Source: Cyanoderma ruficeps (lineage: Eukaryota > Chordata > Aves > Passeriformes > Timaliidae). From it: a stretch of DNA of 64,000 nucleotides. The stretch covers positions 22,513,689-22,577,688 of the forward strand of contig VZDJ01004378.1 of NCBI GenBank assembly GCA_008694505.1. The letters run 5' to 3'. The position numbers and the translations under genes are program-made. Below, in pieces: positions 1 through 13,700 of the stretch (its first letter is position 1; every line of letters starts with the position of its first letter). The notes under the pieces are model-generated. The model saw only the letters and a list, made by a program, of their open reading frames with translations, was not told the origin of the DNA and searched no databases.

Positions 1-22
1 GTATGTATGTATGTATGTATGT
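1..22. repeat. (GTAT)n microsatellite at window edge
   Basis: Five copies of a GTAT tetranucleotide open the window. The array may continue upstream. It lies in the intron before the first visible exon. Confidence 0.9.
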
Positions 23-582
23 TATGGTTTTAAAGCAAATACAGCTTAGCATTTTTTCAGCTTTAAAATTCTATCATGTATGTATACAAAAATTTATTAA
101 TTTTTGTGATTTTGGGATATGCTTTTAAAACAAATTTTGGGATATGCTTTGGGAATGTGTTTAATTTGTAGACAGTATTTTATTTTGATTTGTTTTGATG
201 AAGCAAATATCATGGTAATTGTATAGGCAGAAAGGCATGTTCTCAAATGGCAGGCTTCTTGGGGCTTGGGAGTATTGTTTCTTGATGGCTGAGTTTTAAT
301 CTATCAGTATCACTTTTCTTAACTATATTCCAAAAATATTGTTATTGTTTGGCATATTTATTGCATTTTTTCTACATTGACTATATTTTAAAGATACTGA
401 AAAACAGAACAGATCAACAAATAATGAAAGATTGAATCTGATACATTGGTTTGTTGCTCAGTTTATTAGTTTGGGGTTTGGTGGTTTGCTTTTTTTTTGT
501 GCTTTCTTTTCCTGACTATGCTGTGTGAAGTGTATTACATCAGTTATTTTCTGTGAGCTTATGTTCATGCATTCCATTGCAG
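1..582 (+). other. TMTC2: Intron, 3' part, upstream of first visible TMTC exon
   Basis: This is AT-rich non-coding sequence that ends in an AG acceptor at 581-582. Besides the GTAT array it holds a 15-bp direct repeat (111-125 and 136-150, TTTGGGATATGCTTT). I see no earlier exon, so the preceding exon lies outside the window. Confidence 0.7.
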
Positions 583-697
583 GTCAGTTCCTCCTAGAAG
601 AATCTCGCCTGCTAGAAGCAGCTGAAATGGCAAAAAAAGCAGCTGAACTTGATAATATGGAATTTGATGTTGTTTTCAATGCAGCCCATATGCTCAG
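583..697 (+). CDS. TMTC2: TMTC-family TPR protein, third-last coding exon
   Basis: This is an internal coding exon of 115 bases. It follows an AG acceptor at 581-582 and ends at CAG before a GT donor at 698. The first two bases complete a codon begun upstream. Then 37 codons follow, from Gln-Phe-Leu-Leu-Glu-Glu to His-Met-Leu, and AG remains as the first two bases of an Arg codon finished in the next exon. The peptide is helical and Ala/Glu/Lys-rich, with the spacing of a tetratricopeptide helix pair (LLEAAEMAKKAAELD, then VVFNAAHMLR). TMTC proteins are multi-pass ER membrane O-mannosyltransferases with luminal C-terminal TPRs, reported to act on cadherin-type substrates. The open frame runs on past the donor as intron, so the apparent 94-residue ORF at 525-809 is not the gene model. 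TMTC2 is favoured from the downstream C-terminal tail. TMTC1 is the main alternative. Confidence 0.85.
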
Positions 698-3600
698 GTT
701 TGTGCTTATATATCTGCCTCACTTGATTTGCCTCTTCTTTTGGAGGAAAAAAGGCTTTATAGCCTTTGCTTATTCAGGATTCTTTTTTAAAACCCAGCAA
801 CTCTTTTGAATAATTCAATATCATTGCTAATAAGATACAAAGAAATGGAATTAAATTGTTGCAGCATTTAGCACTTTGCATTTCTTAAATTTTATTTATT
901 ATATTATAATTTCCTACCTTCAAAACTTCTTGTTTACAAGCAGGTAATGCATTTTGCTTGCATATTAGAACAAGTGTTTCTTTTCTGAAGAACCTTCTGT
1001 AGGATTTCCTTTCACCTGATCTTTAAAATTTTAGTGTGCATAGAGCAACTGAAAAGAGGAGTCTGTATTTCTCATCTGGATGCAAATAGAGAATATTGAA
1101 AATTTCTGTTAATAACAGTAGGGAACATTATGATAATTAGAAATCTACATATTCCTGGGCTGGTAATTACCTTGAGACACATAGGAGCACTTAGTGATAT
1201 TCACAGAATCTGTGATTTAGAATATACTCTTGTATTTAATTCTGTTCTATCTGAATAGAACAAAACTTTGGACTTCTGCTTTAGCTTTTAAAGCTGTCAG
1301 ACATGGTTATTCAGTAACATTAAACTTCTATCTGTGAGTTCAACATTATCATTAAACTCACATTACCATAATAGGTATCCTCCATGCTTATTATTTCTAG
1401 GATAACTATCTAATTATTGTCTATTGTCCACTTAACAGCTATAAGGATACTTGATTTCATGTAGATGGTGTCTAAGCATAGAAAATGCATGAAAAAGGAA
1501 ATTTAAAAAATACAGTTCATTAGCATAAAACAGTTCTTGAGATAATTTCTCTGCTGAAAATATCTTACTAGGCTCCTTTATACTTTTAGCATTTTAAATA
1601 AGAAATGAAAGAAAAAGAAAATAGTATAAAAGAGAAGGTAGAATCAGCTTCAGGGAAGTGACCGGTGTTTCAGAATTACGGTTTCTATACCATGATTTGG
1701 AAATAAGCCCCAAAAGTTATTTTTAAAAATAATTTACTGCTTGTAGATTAGAAAGGAAACCAAGACAAATGGCTCATTGGTAAACAATAGTTTGTCCTGA
1801 CAGAGGTACATGAGCTATTTTAAGGATCCTTCCCTCCCCCATGATTATTTTGTGAATATCTCTCAAGACAGAATTCCGTAATTTCAAACACTTAGATTAA
1901 TGTTACAAATTCACAGTCAGAAGCATAGCAAGTTAGGCATGACAGCTGAATTTGGAAAGGTATAGAGGGGTCAGATTCCTGATTTTACTGAGTGTGTTGT
2001 AGTAGATCGTTTAGTGGTATGATTGTGTGTATTGTAAAATGTGGTGGTATGGATAAATACTATTTTGGAAATAGGTTTAATAAATCTCCCGCTTTCTCTG
2101 TGAGTGCTGAATGTAGCGTTTGAGGTCTTTGAGGCACATATATTTACATCTGGATATGAGTATTTTTAACTTTTAACATAACGGGTATGCTGCTGTGCTG
2201 TCCATCAGCCACAGTTACCCTACTTGGTCTGGTTGGGAGTGTACTGTTTTGGGAGGCCTCGAAAGCAATGAGCTCTCAGTGATTCTAAGCTGGATTCTTA
2301 ATTTTTACTCTAAGTGCAAAGCCAAAACCTTCAAAAACAAAGAAATGCACCAAACTGAAACACCTAAAAAAATAGGCCTGCTTTAGTTTTGCTAGAATCC
2401 CTTGTGCTCCTTTGGGATACCCAGTTGATCTAATTTTTCACTTAATACTCCGCTTTCTTTGTGGAAGATCATAATATCTTCCTAATACTCTCTGAGAGTC
2501 TGAAGTGGTCTGTAGGATTTAGCAAGAATCAGGGTGACAAAGCTGAATTCAGTGCTGACAAACATTTGCTTAAAGCCCCATGTGTTAGCATCTGACTGAT
2601 TTTTGCTAAAGGTTATTATTTTGTTGCACATCCTTGTTCACTGCTTTACTTAGCATTAATTCAAATATATTGCTTCCGTCATACTTGTTGGACAAGGGCA
2701 ATGCATATTCATTCATTGTAAGAGAGCAGCTACAATTTCACCAGGAGTCTGGCTCTTCAGCAGCAGATGATTTTTAGGATCTTTAGAACAATGGAGAGCT
2801 GAGGTGATTCCAAGAGGAAAACAGATACCAAGACACAAAGGAGGATGGAAAGAAGGGAATACTCCAACTGGTACAGAGTGACACTGCTAGGAACTGTATG
2901 CTAAAGACAGTCATAAATGAAAGGCTGACATAATTTCAAGTAGGTGACCAACTGCTCTTTAGGTACCCTAGGGAGCTATAAAAACTGACTGGTAAGTGAA
3001 TAAGAATTTTGAATGAACTGCACAGCTGTGAGATAGAAAATACATTATAGAGGTTCACAGAGCATGAAAATGAAATGACTCTTGTGAGAGACACGGGATA
3101 AATTTTAAAGATGTGTTGTGGAATAAGAGACAGAAATTGATATTAATGTGGATGATGCAAGGTTTCCAAAATGACTGCAAGATAATAACAGAAGCTTAGA
3201 TTTTTTATAGATTCTGATATTTTCTTTTTCTGACCAAAAATTTTACACAGTGATGTATTTTTGAATTAGAAAGGAATCATCTTTCCCTCCTCTCCTCCTA
3301 CTGTTTCCACCATTAGCCTAAGGAGTGTCACAAGACTCAGAAATACGAAGACGTTTCTTGGTTTACAGCTGTTTTGGATGGAAAATAAACATAACATTCT
3401 CTTGAAATGCAATTTATTTTTCTAGTCTAGTGCTAAAATATTTTCCTTTTTTAAAATCCCCTTCCTTGCTGAGAAAAGAAAATTAAATTAAAATACAACC
3501 TAAATAAAAATTAACAGCTTCTGAAAATTTTGAGCTGGAATGCTGCAAGTTAATTTTCTTAAATTTGCAACAGAATTGTTAACTGGGTCCAAATGCAGTA

Positions 3601-4652
3601 GCTGTATTTATAGATAGCCTGTTCTCAGTTTAGCGGTAACAAGAAGAATGTCTGCTCTTCCAGTCAGATATTCCAACATTGCTGATTTCCTCTCTTTGTG
3701 ACTGAATCTGAAGTAAAAAATTAATTACTTAGTTCTGTTTGCATTATTGAGAGACCTCCCTTTTCCTAATTACATTATAGTTATTTTTTTTTCCTAAATG
3801 ACTTCTGTAGCATCCCATTAATGAAATGCAGAATGATTGAAGTCATCTGTAAGAGGGGTGAGATGTGGGATGAATGCAATTAATTTCTTTGCAACAGTCT
3901 GGTAACTTTTAACTTGCATGCTACATGTCTGTAAAATTCATTTTCTCAACAAATTTGTTTTCCAGACAGCTTTCTTCAGGGCTGATGCAGCCATTTGGGT
4001 GGTAGTTCAAACAGTATCTGGTCATGTGTTTTACGTTTGTAGTGTTTGCGGCTCTGTTGCTCAGAGGAGTGGAAGTCTCTCAGCAAGGCAGTGGGGCGTG
4101 TGTGCGATGCCGTGCGGTGGCTGTAGCTTCAGTGGCTCAGCCATGTGCTAACGGGCCACGGTTCACTTTGCTCTCCTACACCAGCTGAGCTGCCATCAGC
4201 AAGGTCTCCTGTGGGAGAGGCAGTGATTATTTCTGGAATGAAGGATGACCGTGTAGTGGCACTGCTGTAATAACTAGAAACATGAAAAGAGTTTCACCTT
4301 GCTGCCACATGTAAACAAATTTAGCAATAAGACCTCTTTGCTTAAAAACACATTCTGTAGGAATAATTAATTTTTCCCGGCTTTTGTGAAAGGGTTGTTC
4401 TGGGAAAATCTCATGTGACATGAAGTTATAGGATGTTTATTGGCTGTTGAAAACAGAAGTCTTAAACCAGAGCAGTTCCACATGACATGGTCTTTGTTTT
4501 TCAGTGATTTTCTGTAAGAGTATTTTGGCTGTCCAGAATACACTGACCAAACATGCAGTGCAATTGCTCATACAGTATGATAGGCACAACTTAACCCTAT
4601 GTTATTGTCTGAACAGACTATCTTTATCCTTTATTTGCTGTCTATATGCTTA

Positions 4653-4693
4653 AATATATATATGTATATATATTTATATATATATATATATAA
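4653..4693. repeat. Imperfect (TA)n tract
   Basis: About 40 bases of alternating TA are broken by single G and TT interruptions. This is a simple repeat inside the 7-kb intron and is likely length-polymorphic. Confidence 0.9.
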
Positions 4694-5355
4694 ACCAAAG
4701 CATATACTCTATGTAGATTTTTAAAACAAAAAACTGTGCATGAATGGCTCATTGCAACAGAGCAGTTGATTATAAAACCTGATTATAATTTTGTTGTTAC
4801 ACAAAAAGGTCCATTAGGACTGTCAAGTATCAGCATTTAGCGTTTTAAAATAGGAATTGCTGAAGAAAATTTCTTTGTAGGTATGCCAATATCTATGATT
4901 TTACTGTAAAAATTAACAGTCTGAAGCCTTGTACCAAGCAGCAGGCAGGTTAAAACTAACCCTTTCCCACTCACATGTATCTAAATCAGTCAGCATTGGT
5001 GGCGTTTTTCTTTTACAACAGTATTTCTTCCAGTGAACAATGTAAAAATCAAAAGGAATGTAAACTGATTGTAGCTGGGTGTCAGGAGAACCTAAGAGTG
5101 ATGTGTCATCAAGCACATTTATTAGGTGTCACTGTTAGTCAGCTGGAGCTAAATATGGGGAATTGTTTGTTTTGGAAAATCAGGTTAAGAGATATGAGAG
5201 AATAAAAAGTGGAAACATTTTTTCCCTTTAAACAAGATTGCATGCTGGTTGTTAGTGGGGAAAATCAGATATGTTTTCAAGGTGATTCCTCATGAAAAGA
5301 TTTAGGATAGAGGTTAAAATATAGCTTGTAACTATGAAACAGACTCTCTTCTGAA

Positions 5356-5391
5356 CCTCTCTTTTCTCCTTTTCTTTCCTCTCTTTTTTTT
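5356..5391. repeat. Pyrimidine-only tract
   Basis: This is 36 consecutive C/T bases ending in a run of T. It resembles a splice polypyrimidine tract, but I see no convincing exon after it. It is best read as low-complexity intronic sequence. Confidence 0.75.
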
Positions 5392-6090
5392 ATCAACACT
5401 TTATCTAATATTTTACTCTAGTATGAGTTACGTTACTTTTAATAGTGTCCTTCCATTATTTGACATTGATCCAGAGCTCTTTACTGCTCAGTGGCATAGG
5501 GTTACTGCAATTTCCTACCTCTGTGCCTTTAATTTTTCTCAAGGGAAAGCTGGTTCAGGGCTTAACATAATTAATTTCTGGCTTACATTTGGAGTGAAAA
5601 CGGGAACCAGAGTTCTGCAGCATCTTAACTAAAGGAACTATTGCTGAACACCCCAAAAATGGAACTAGCATTTTCATGACCAGGCTACTGTGTTGTGCAT
5701 TCATTTCTATAAACTGTCTTTAACAGAGAGCTATATATTCAAACTGATTTCAACTTGGCAATTAATGATCCTTGTTTCAAGACGTACATGTGTCAGGAAA
5801 GCAAGCCATGTATTTCCACTGGCCTAAAGGGGGGACAGCATTTTAATGTGTTCCACACTCACATGCCAGGAACTCTTTTTAGAGATGAAGTGTACCATTT
5901 GCATTTGCCTCCTGGCAAAGGCACCTTGTTTATTGTATGTTATTTCACCACTTTCAGAAGTGATTTGTGTCCTGACGGTTTTGTGCAAACAGGAAAAAAA
6001 AACAAAAGAAAAAAAAAAACTCTGAAACATGTTTCATTTTATAGTGCTTTGTTGTAAATCCTGAAATTCCTAAGTGGGAGGGTTTGGTGG

Positions 6091-6115
6091 TTTTTTTTGG
6101 TTTTTTTTTTTTTTT
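6091..6115. repeat. T-rich low-complexity tract
   Basis: A run of eight T, then GG, then fifteen T. It could be the reverse complement of an old poly(A) tail, but the sequence on its right has no recognisable retrocopy. Confidence 0.7.
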
Positions 6116-7717
6116 GCAATCGTTTCAAGTGCTACTGATGCCCAGCAGGAGTGATTCAGAAGCAGGTTGAATGAATATTTTTAGACTTTCAATCATTTCT
6201 AACCGCTGCAACTGCTGAGTCAATGAAACATGTGCAAAGTAATTTAAAACAGTTAACATGTATAAACCAGGTTCTATTTAGCAAATTGTTAGTCATGAAG
6301 TGGTTTCAGCTTGCACAGGAATTATGTGAGAAACTTCAAACAGATTATCCTTTCTCTCTTTCTCCTCCCAAGACCAATAGCTGTCAAAATGTGTTGTTTG
6401 GGATTAATTCCCTATCCATGTATTATGTGGCTAATGTTTAAAATCTGGGTGTCTAGAAACAAAGATAGAACACAATTTGATAACAAATCATGTAAAGGCT
6501 CATGTAATGAGCAAGGTAAAACAAGTGCTCAGTTGATTTGTACCTTTTGAACCAGTAACTGTTTGCAAAAGCAGGAAAAGAAGGAAAGAAGAAATCAAAC
6601 AGCCAACACTTCAGTCTTATCCTTGTTTTCTAAAGTTTCCATTTTGTATCACAGAAATGCATCTGTAACCACATAACAGACACAAATATGCTGAAGATCT
6701 CCTTTCCTAACTCCCTTGTGAAAGGGCTTAATGCTTTATCGGAAAATAACAAATAGCTGTAGCAGAAGATAAGTAGCCCACCTGGGAGTCCTGCTTGGTT
6801 GTTCTTACAGATTTGCCATCTTTCTCTTGACATGCATGTGATCAACTGATTCTCATTGGACCACTGGCCAAAATGAATAGTTAAGTGAAAATTAAGAAGG
6901 TATAGACAAAAGGAGAACAGAGGAATTTGAGAGAAGTGATAAAAAAAGGGCCTGTTGAGACAAAAACAGGTTTGGATTTCTTTGGCAACTGCATTTTTGT
7001 TTGAAGACATTAAACTAAAATCTCAGGAGAAGAAGAAATAAAAACTAAACTGCTAGAAGCATGTAGATGCTGATAGTAGTAGTAAGGAGAAGAAAAAGCG
7101 TTGAGCTAATACTGCTTCAGGTACCCAGAAACTCATCTTATTGTCTTGGAATATGAGATTTGCATTGAAATGCCTACTCAAAATTATGTAAGTGTTGAAA
7201 TCAGAACTCTTTTTTGAATGAGTTCCGTCAATCATGGAAACCTAGTTTTCAGAAATCTTTATGTTCCCTGACTTTTTTTCCTTTTTTTTTACTGGAATTA
7301 TAGCAGTTTTGGGAGGGCACAAAGTGAAAAAACTACATTATAGTATAATACATGGTTTCTGAATTTAAAGTATGTCTGATAACAAAAATGAGCCACATTT
7401 CTTCTGGTGAAGACTGGTATGTCTTGTTTTTGCCTGAAATGAATGTTCAGTCTTCCGTATTTCTTTCCATTAGGTACTAATATTATTACAGAACTAAAAA
7501 GAAAATGAAGTAAGCAAAGAGGACTTGTGCTAATGGACATTCTGAACTATAGGAAAACTTCTAGATTTACATATTTTGTGCATTTGTTAGGGTAATATCC
7601 TTAAGCGGCAGGGAGTAGTTGCAGTGTTTCATTTTTAGCTATGCTTCTTTAGCTATGGTTTCATTTTAACACAAGGACAATGAGGTGTAACTATGTTATT
7701 CTTTTCCATCCCGATAG

Positions 7718-7781
7718 ACAAGCCAGTCTTAATGAAGAGGCCGAGAAGTATTATGAAATGGCAGCAGGATTAAGACCTAAT
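7718..7781 (+). CDS. TMTC2: TMTC-family TPR protein, penultimate coding exon
   Basis: This is a short exon of 64 bases, too small for ORF calling. The acceptor AG is at 7716-7717 after a pyrimidine-rich stretch, and the donor is a near-consensus GTAAGT starting at 7782. Its first base A joins AG from the exon at 583-697 to make AGA (Arg). The next 21 codons read QASLNEEAEKYY followed by EMAAGLRPN, with no stop, and end on a codon boundary. The sequence looks like the second helix of a TPR unit: a paired-Tyr helix, then the A..LRPN turn that typically precedes the next repeat. The matching phase on both sides, the consensus donor and the continuity of the TPR pattern support it strongly despite its size. 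Confidence 0.88.
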
Positions 7782-10700
7782 GTAAGTACCTTCTTAACGA
7801 TATCCATTACTTAAGTTGATGAACGTGCTAGGGTACTGAACCCTTTGTGTTGAGGAGAACTTCTTGCTGGAGCATTTGATCTCTCAGCCTGTGTTATATA
7901 TGTTCTTTTAATAGTTAATTATTGGGTAGTCAGATGAAGCTGTTCATTTGTCAAACCAATCACTGCACTTTCAAGTTGCCTCAATGAAGTGGTCTAGCCA
8001 TAAATCTTACTTTGCTAACATACTTGGAAAAGACTTCCAGATTTAGATTTATTTATCTGTGTTTAAATGTGCTAAGTTTGGAAAGCTTTTTCAATTCCAT
8101 CTCTTCACTAGTAAAAGAGAATGAAAGTTTATCCTGTGAGCCACATTTTAAGGCATTTTTAATGATGTATTTATGCATCTTCATCTGTCATGAACTTCTG
8201 GCAAATGTTGCTCAGCAAATGTAAAGATGTTTATCTCTGATGTAGTTATATTTTGGCAAAAAAAATACTTATTGTTTGAGCAGATATGTGTAGAAGTGAG
8301 TGACAGATACTTTTTAAGATGGGAAGCTCATTTCCAATTTTCATTACATCAGGAATTAAAGAAATAAAATATTTTTACTTACCATTTTTTACTTAATATT
8401 GCATTTCTTTTTAATTACCTTCACATTTTGAAGAAAAAATCGTGAATATAAATGGGGCAGAATTTATTTTAGATACATAACACTTTGTCTATGCAATAAA
8501 TCAAATCTAGGAAAATTTCTGTCACAGAAGTCTATAGTTCCAAATTTGAGGATACAAGTCAGCAAATGCAATAAAAAAGGAAAAATCCAAGTTAAAAAAA
8601 AAGTCATAAAAGAGTTTTCAGAGCTAGGAATCAAAAGCAGCAACAACTAAGACTCCAAGCAAGCTAATAAAATATAATAAAAAAACCCATAATAACTTAT
8701 TCATATGAAATTACAGATTTTCATACTGTCACTTAAGAACTCTCAAAAAACTACTTATTTCGTTACTGCATACTTTGTGAAATAACAATGAAGACTTTGT
8801 GATTCATAATGCTTGCATAATGCAAGACGTTTTTGCCTTTTTTTTTTTCTGAGAGGATACCTTAATTGTTGAAAATATTCCCTCAGCCGTCTGCAAATTG
8901 GTAAAATTTCTCTTTCCTGTGCTTCATTGTGTGCTCAAAATGCTGCTCAGAAACTAAGAAATAAGTTTATTGTGTATAACCCTATATAAATATGGTCATA
9001 TGTGTGAGGTTTCTCAGAGAGCTTTGGAGTGACTGTTAGCAAGCTCATAGCAATAGTACTCTAAAGGTTAGGTATTTCTGATTATTGATGACAAGCTTTA
9101 CATGTTATGACCAAAGTATCCTTTCTGAAGAATAAGATTATCCAATTAATTTATTGTAGAAACTTTCTTCTGGCTTTGATTAGCGTAAGTAAAAATCTAT
9201 TAGGTACTGGTGTTCAGCTTTCTTCAAAAGATAATTATGCTTTTATATTCAACATGATGGTTTAATTTTTGGTGTTGATATGCTTCAGGACTTTTAAAGA
9301 CTATTTTATTGTGCAGAGTGGAAAACTTGTATCTATTTTCACAGCCATTATCAGCTGTCTGATGACTTTACAGGGGCATGTCTCAAAAATGCAAACAAAA
9401 CCAGAAGTAGTCATACATATTTTTCTTATTGTTATTAGCTCTCAAATTTACCATACTAGTTTCAGACTGGGAGGAAAAGAAGCCACTTGAGGAAGCTTAC
9501 TTGGTAGTAAGCAGTTTAATGGATACATGGTAAGACAGAAGCTCCCAATCTTTCCAAAGGAATATGGAATGAAAATTACTGATGAACTGTGGACTTCATG
9601 GCTGCGTCTGTGCCGGTAAATTAAATGTGCCCAGAGCTATTCCCTAGTGCTGATTGAACTGGCTGCTTGGAGTGTGTCCAGCTCCTGTCCTAGAGACTGC
9701 AGTGGCCCAGTCCAGAGCTGTGTAGAAACCATACTCATACCCTGAAAATGCCCGCAGTTGATTTTTTCATTTTATGGCCTGTGTATCCTCTCACTGTCTT
9801 ATGAATATGAAGGATCAGCACAATTATGTGAGTCAAGATGATAAAGAAATATCCTTAAATATCCTTAAAGAGAATAAGTGCTTGAAGGATCATTGTTTGG
9901 GTTGTTTTTTGTGTCCATCACTAATGGTCTAGAAACATTTCTTGACAGAAAATTCAAACTACTAGATGTATTCATGTGATGTAATATACAGATTTCTACC
10001 ATTCTATGTATATCAACACATTCTTATATGTATATTTGTGTGCATCTGTTTAGCTGCTAATAGGTCTGTCCCCAAATTGACTCTCAGTGAGAACACTGTG
10101 GCAGCACTGAAGTCCCATTCTGTGCAGTGGATCAGCCTTGTTACTAGTATAATTAGGTTCTCAAAGAATCTATTTAACAAGAGTCTTTCTTCTTCTGGTG
10201 CTTGAAACAGTATTATTTGATATGAGTGAATTATGGAGCAGCATCCCAAGTAAACTGGCACTGTACTTATTTTCAGTGTGACTTTTTTCCTTTGTTTCCC
10301 CAGTCACTTGGCCAGATCCCAAGTTGAAGATCCATTCCTTTGTTATCAACTTCTTTCTTTCAATGTGCCAAGACAATTAAATTATCACTTACTCTTTAGG
10401 ATAACTTTAGAGCAATGCCTAAATCCTGAGAGATTTTCATCTAGCACAGCCTGAAACAAAACTCAGATTTCCACTCTCTTGCATCTGTTTCTTTACAAAT
10501 ATAACATATTGTATATCTCTAATATTGCTAGTATAAGATATAGTCCTTAAGAGCAATAAGAGATTTTAGTAATACTGTAGACTCAATCTTTTACTGATTG
10601 TTAGTGAATTTTTTTATGCTCATTTAGCTACTATAACACAGTTTTGTTTTCAGCATTCTATTTTCCTTTTGCATCCCTGTCTTTAGTTTCACAACCATTC

Positions 10701-13700
10701 TTGTTGCTTTTGGAATGAAGCAATACTCTTTGCACAATTCCTCATCTGCTCCCTAATGTATAAGCCCTTTGGATCCAGAAACTGGTCTGCTGAGCTTTTC
10801 TACACCCATGTCCAGTTTAAATGGCCATCTGATTTACTACTTTCAGAGATACTTAATTGGCTATTTTAGTGCTTTTTCCAGACAGCAGTCTCCACTCTTG
10901 CATTTGTCTCCTAGACAAGCCCTTTTATTTCAGTGTCTCAGAATGGGAGAACAGCAGTGAACACCAATATGCCTGCATGTCTGAGTCACATTCTCATTCA
11001 GCTAATCCATTTTTAGAAAAGTTGTGACTAAGGCAGCTAAAAACATTGCCAGAAACACAGTATTCGGTTACAGAAAATGTAACTTCTCTGAAACTTGCAG
11101 GCTATTGTTTTTAAGAAAGCATAAAAAGATTTTATTTTTGCAATAATGGGGATGATTCATTCATCACTGAACTAATTCTGAGGTCTGAGAGTACAATTTA
11201 TTTTTTTCATTACAAGCCTTATTACAATGAATAAAGTATTTTCAAGAAAAATATACTCAGTAAAGGAATGAATGAATACAGCAAAGGTGCATTAAAATGT
11301 ATATCTGCATCTTGAATACCATCCTTGCTTTTGGATACCCATTCTGTCTGCATATGGTAAAAGAATTAAAACAATGATATAAATGCTGCACCAGCTGAAA
11401 AGCAGCTTGGGTGCAAATTAAAAACAATTAATTTGTATTAGTATTTGAGATGTAGATCTAGCTGTTTTCTTAATAATGTTCACAATTGGCCTTATTTACA
11501 GTAGGTGGGTATTTTTCCTCCATGAAAGTAATTTCCAGACAAATTTCAGAAGAGCAGTATTTTCTGTAGAACACAGTGCTGCTTTGAAGATAAGAACAGT
11601 TTGTCTTTAACTTTACAGAAGAAGCAAGCATTGTCAAGGTTATGTCTATTTTAGCATTCAAAGGGTTGAACTTCCAAGCCGCAAGGGGTAGAGAGGAATC
11701 CAGGAAGCAGTTCAGAAAACAAACCTACATTTATTTGCAATTAATTATTTCTTACAGGACTCTCTTTTCTTCCTTCAACTCTGTAGGTAACCTACAGAGA
11801 TTAGCCTCCCTAGCCCCTTGATCTTTATGAATGCTTTCCAAAAAGTACGTTACTGCATTGTGTGTTGTACCGTGATCAAAACAAAATCATTTTAGAGCCT
11901 TCTCAGTGAGAAGCACATATGTGTTTGTTCTAGCAGTGTTGGCTTGAGTGTACATTAATCACATTAGTCTAATTTTAACAAATTCAGTTGCATGAAGAAA
12001 TGAAACCATAAGTTTCTTGGACATTTTTACAGTAATTATTCTCTCAGTGTGAGTATTGCTGAAGAAAAGCTGTATTCAGAGATGATTCCTGGGTGCCCTA
12101 CATATTGTAATCTTCACAAACCAGGAAATAGTTTTAACAAGTCGTTAGGCACTCTAAAATGTGAGCTTTAAGCTTGCTTTGTTGTGGAAAAATCAGTCAT
12201 CCAGAAACTGTCTTTAAATTGGCATGCTTTACAAGAATGTGAGATACCGACTTAAGCTTCAGCCTTTGTTCAACTTTTAAGATATCATTTGTATATTAGA
12301 GCTGCGTTTCTAATTTTTTAAGTCTGAGCCTGAAGCAGCCAGTCTTTAAAAAGCTGCTCTAGAACCCCCACATATGGCCAATGGCTTTTGAGAAGAAAGG
12401 GCACTTTGAAGTGTGACCTCGAGAGTATTAAATGAAAGAGAGCTCACCAGAGCCTTAAGACTTTGAGCCACCACTTTGAACTGATTGGCTTAGGAGCATT
12501 CCTCACGGAGGTGCCATGACCTCTAAGTCACTACCATCCCAACCACATATTAGTGCTGCTTGCAATCTGGAGCTCATGACAGCTTTAAGCCCCATGTCAT
12601 CAGCACATTGTCAGATACAGCTGTTTCCACTCTACCACTTCAAAAGGGCTTGATTAAATGTCTTACTGTAACAACATACATAAAGACACACACACAGAGT
12701 GAGGGGGAAAGGAGAAATGTACCTATAAGCAAAATAAACACAATTTCCACTAGATGGTTTAATCATGATGTGGAGGACTAAACCGTTTTTTGACTTGAAG
12801 GACTTATGTAATCAGTTAACACAATATCATATTAAAAAACAGTTTCTACAAGTACTTCTTTTATTTTTTTTTCCCAGTGCTGGAGTACAGGTTTCATGCC
12901 AAGGGCTCCAGGCTTGCAATAAGCTCTATCTCAAGCTGTCTAACTAGTGAAATAATGCTAGTGATTTCTACATAATTGACTGTAATTTCATAGGCACCTT
13001 AGAGATAACATGCTTTCAGTGCCTTCTTAGGGAAAGTGTTCATAATTCATGGGGTTTATTCATGGTGGGACTTCCAAAATGAAATACTTCCAGTAGTGCA
13101 TACATCTTTAAAAAATAAAGTAAATGTAGCATTTTTGTCTTGAAACATTTGTAATCAAGATCTGCTTTATTATATATATTTTCCTTTAGTGTTTCTGTGC
13201 CAGTTTTCCCTATTTGATTTTCTCATGAATATTCAGTAATTGTTTCACGTAGCTTTACCAGATTCGGAGTAATTGTGAGGGAGAAAACTTCAATGCATTT
13301 TGCCAGCTTTGTTAAGGACATGTCCTGTTATTGCCAGGGAGAATTTTCATAGATTTTTTTAAGACCTACTGCTAAATCTACTGATGATGGCAGTAATGGA
13401 TGGGTTAACAGCAATTCTAGCATTGTCTGCAGCTGATCCTCAGCTGACAGAAAACTGGCTACACGCAATCCAATGTCATTGCTACATTGCTCCAGGGATA
13501 CAGCAGTTCCCTCACTAGTAATGTCTCTATTGCTCCTGCAACTATTTTGACCAGGTCTATCTAGTCCCTGTTATTCAAATGCAACTGGAGTGCCTTGCCA
13601 TCCGTACTCCTGGTTTCTGGAGTATAGTATGGATAAAGCTGACGTAATTCCCTAGAGAAAAAGTATATATATGGTTTTAGCACTATGTATTATTGCCAGT

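Larger units (their letters stand above)
698..7717 (+). other. TMTC2: Intron (about 7.0 kb) of the TMTC gene
   Basis: This intron is bounded by GT at 698 and AG at 7716-7717 and interrupts an Arg codon after its second base. It holds a TA-rich tract (4653-4693), a pyrimidine-only tract (5356-5391), T runs (6091-6115) and a short GC-richer patch at about 4030-4200. I recognise no nested gene. Short open frames here show no family signature. Confidence 0.75.

Noticed and set aside
525..809. 94-codon ORF taken as a standalone gene
   Set aside because: Only 583-697 is coding. The ends are intronic, as shown by AG and GT splice sites and loss of TPR character outside.
5423..6057. Successive + strand ORFs after a pyrimidine tract, considered as an extra exon
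   Set aside because: The adjacent exons already join in frame across this intron, and no TPR or TMTC-like residues appear here.
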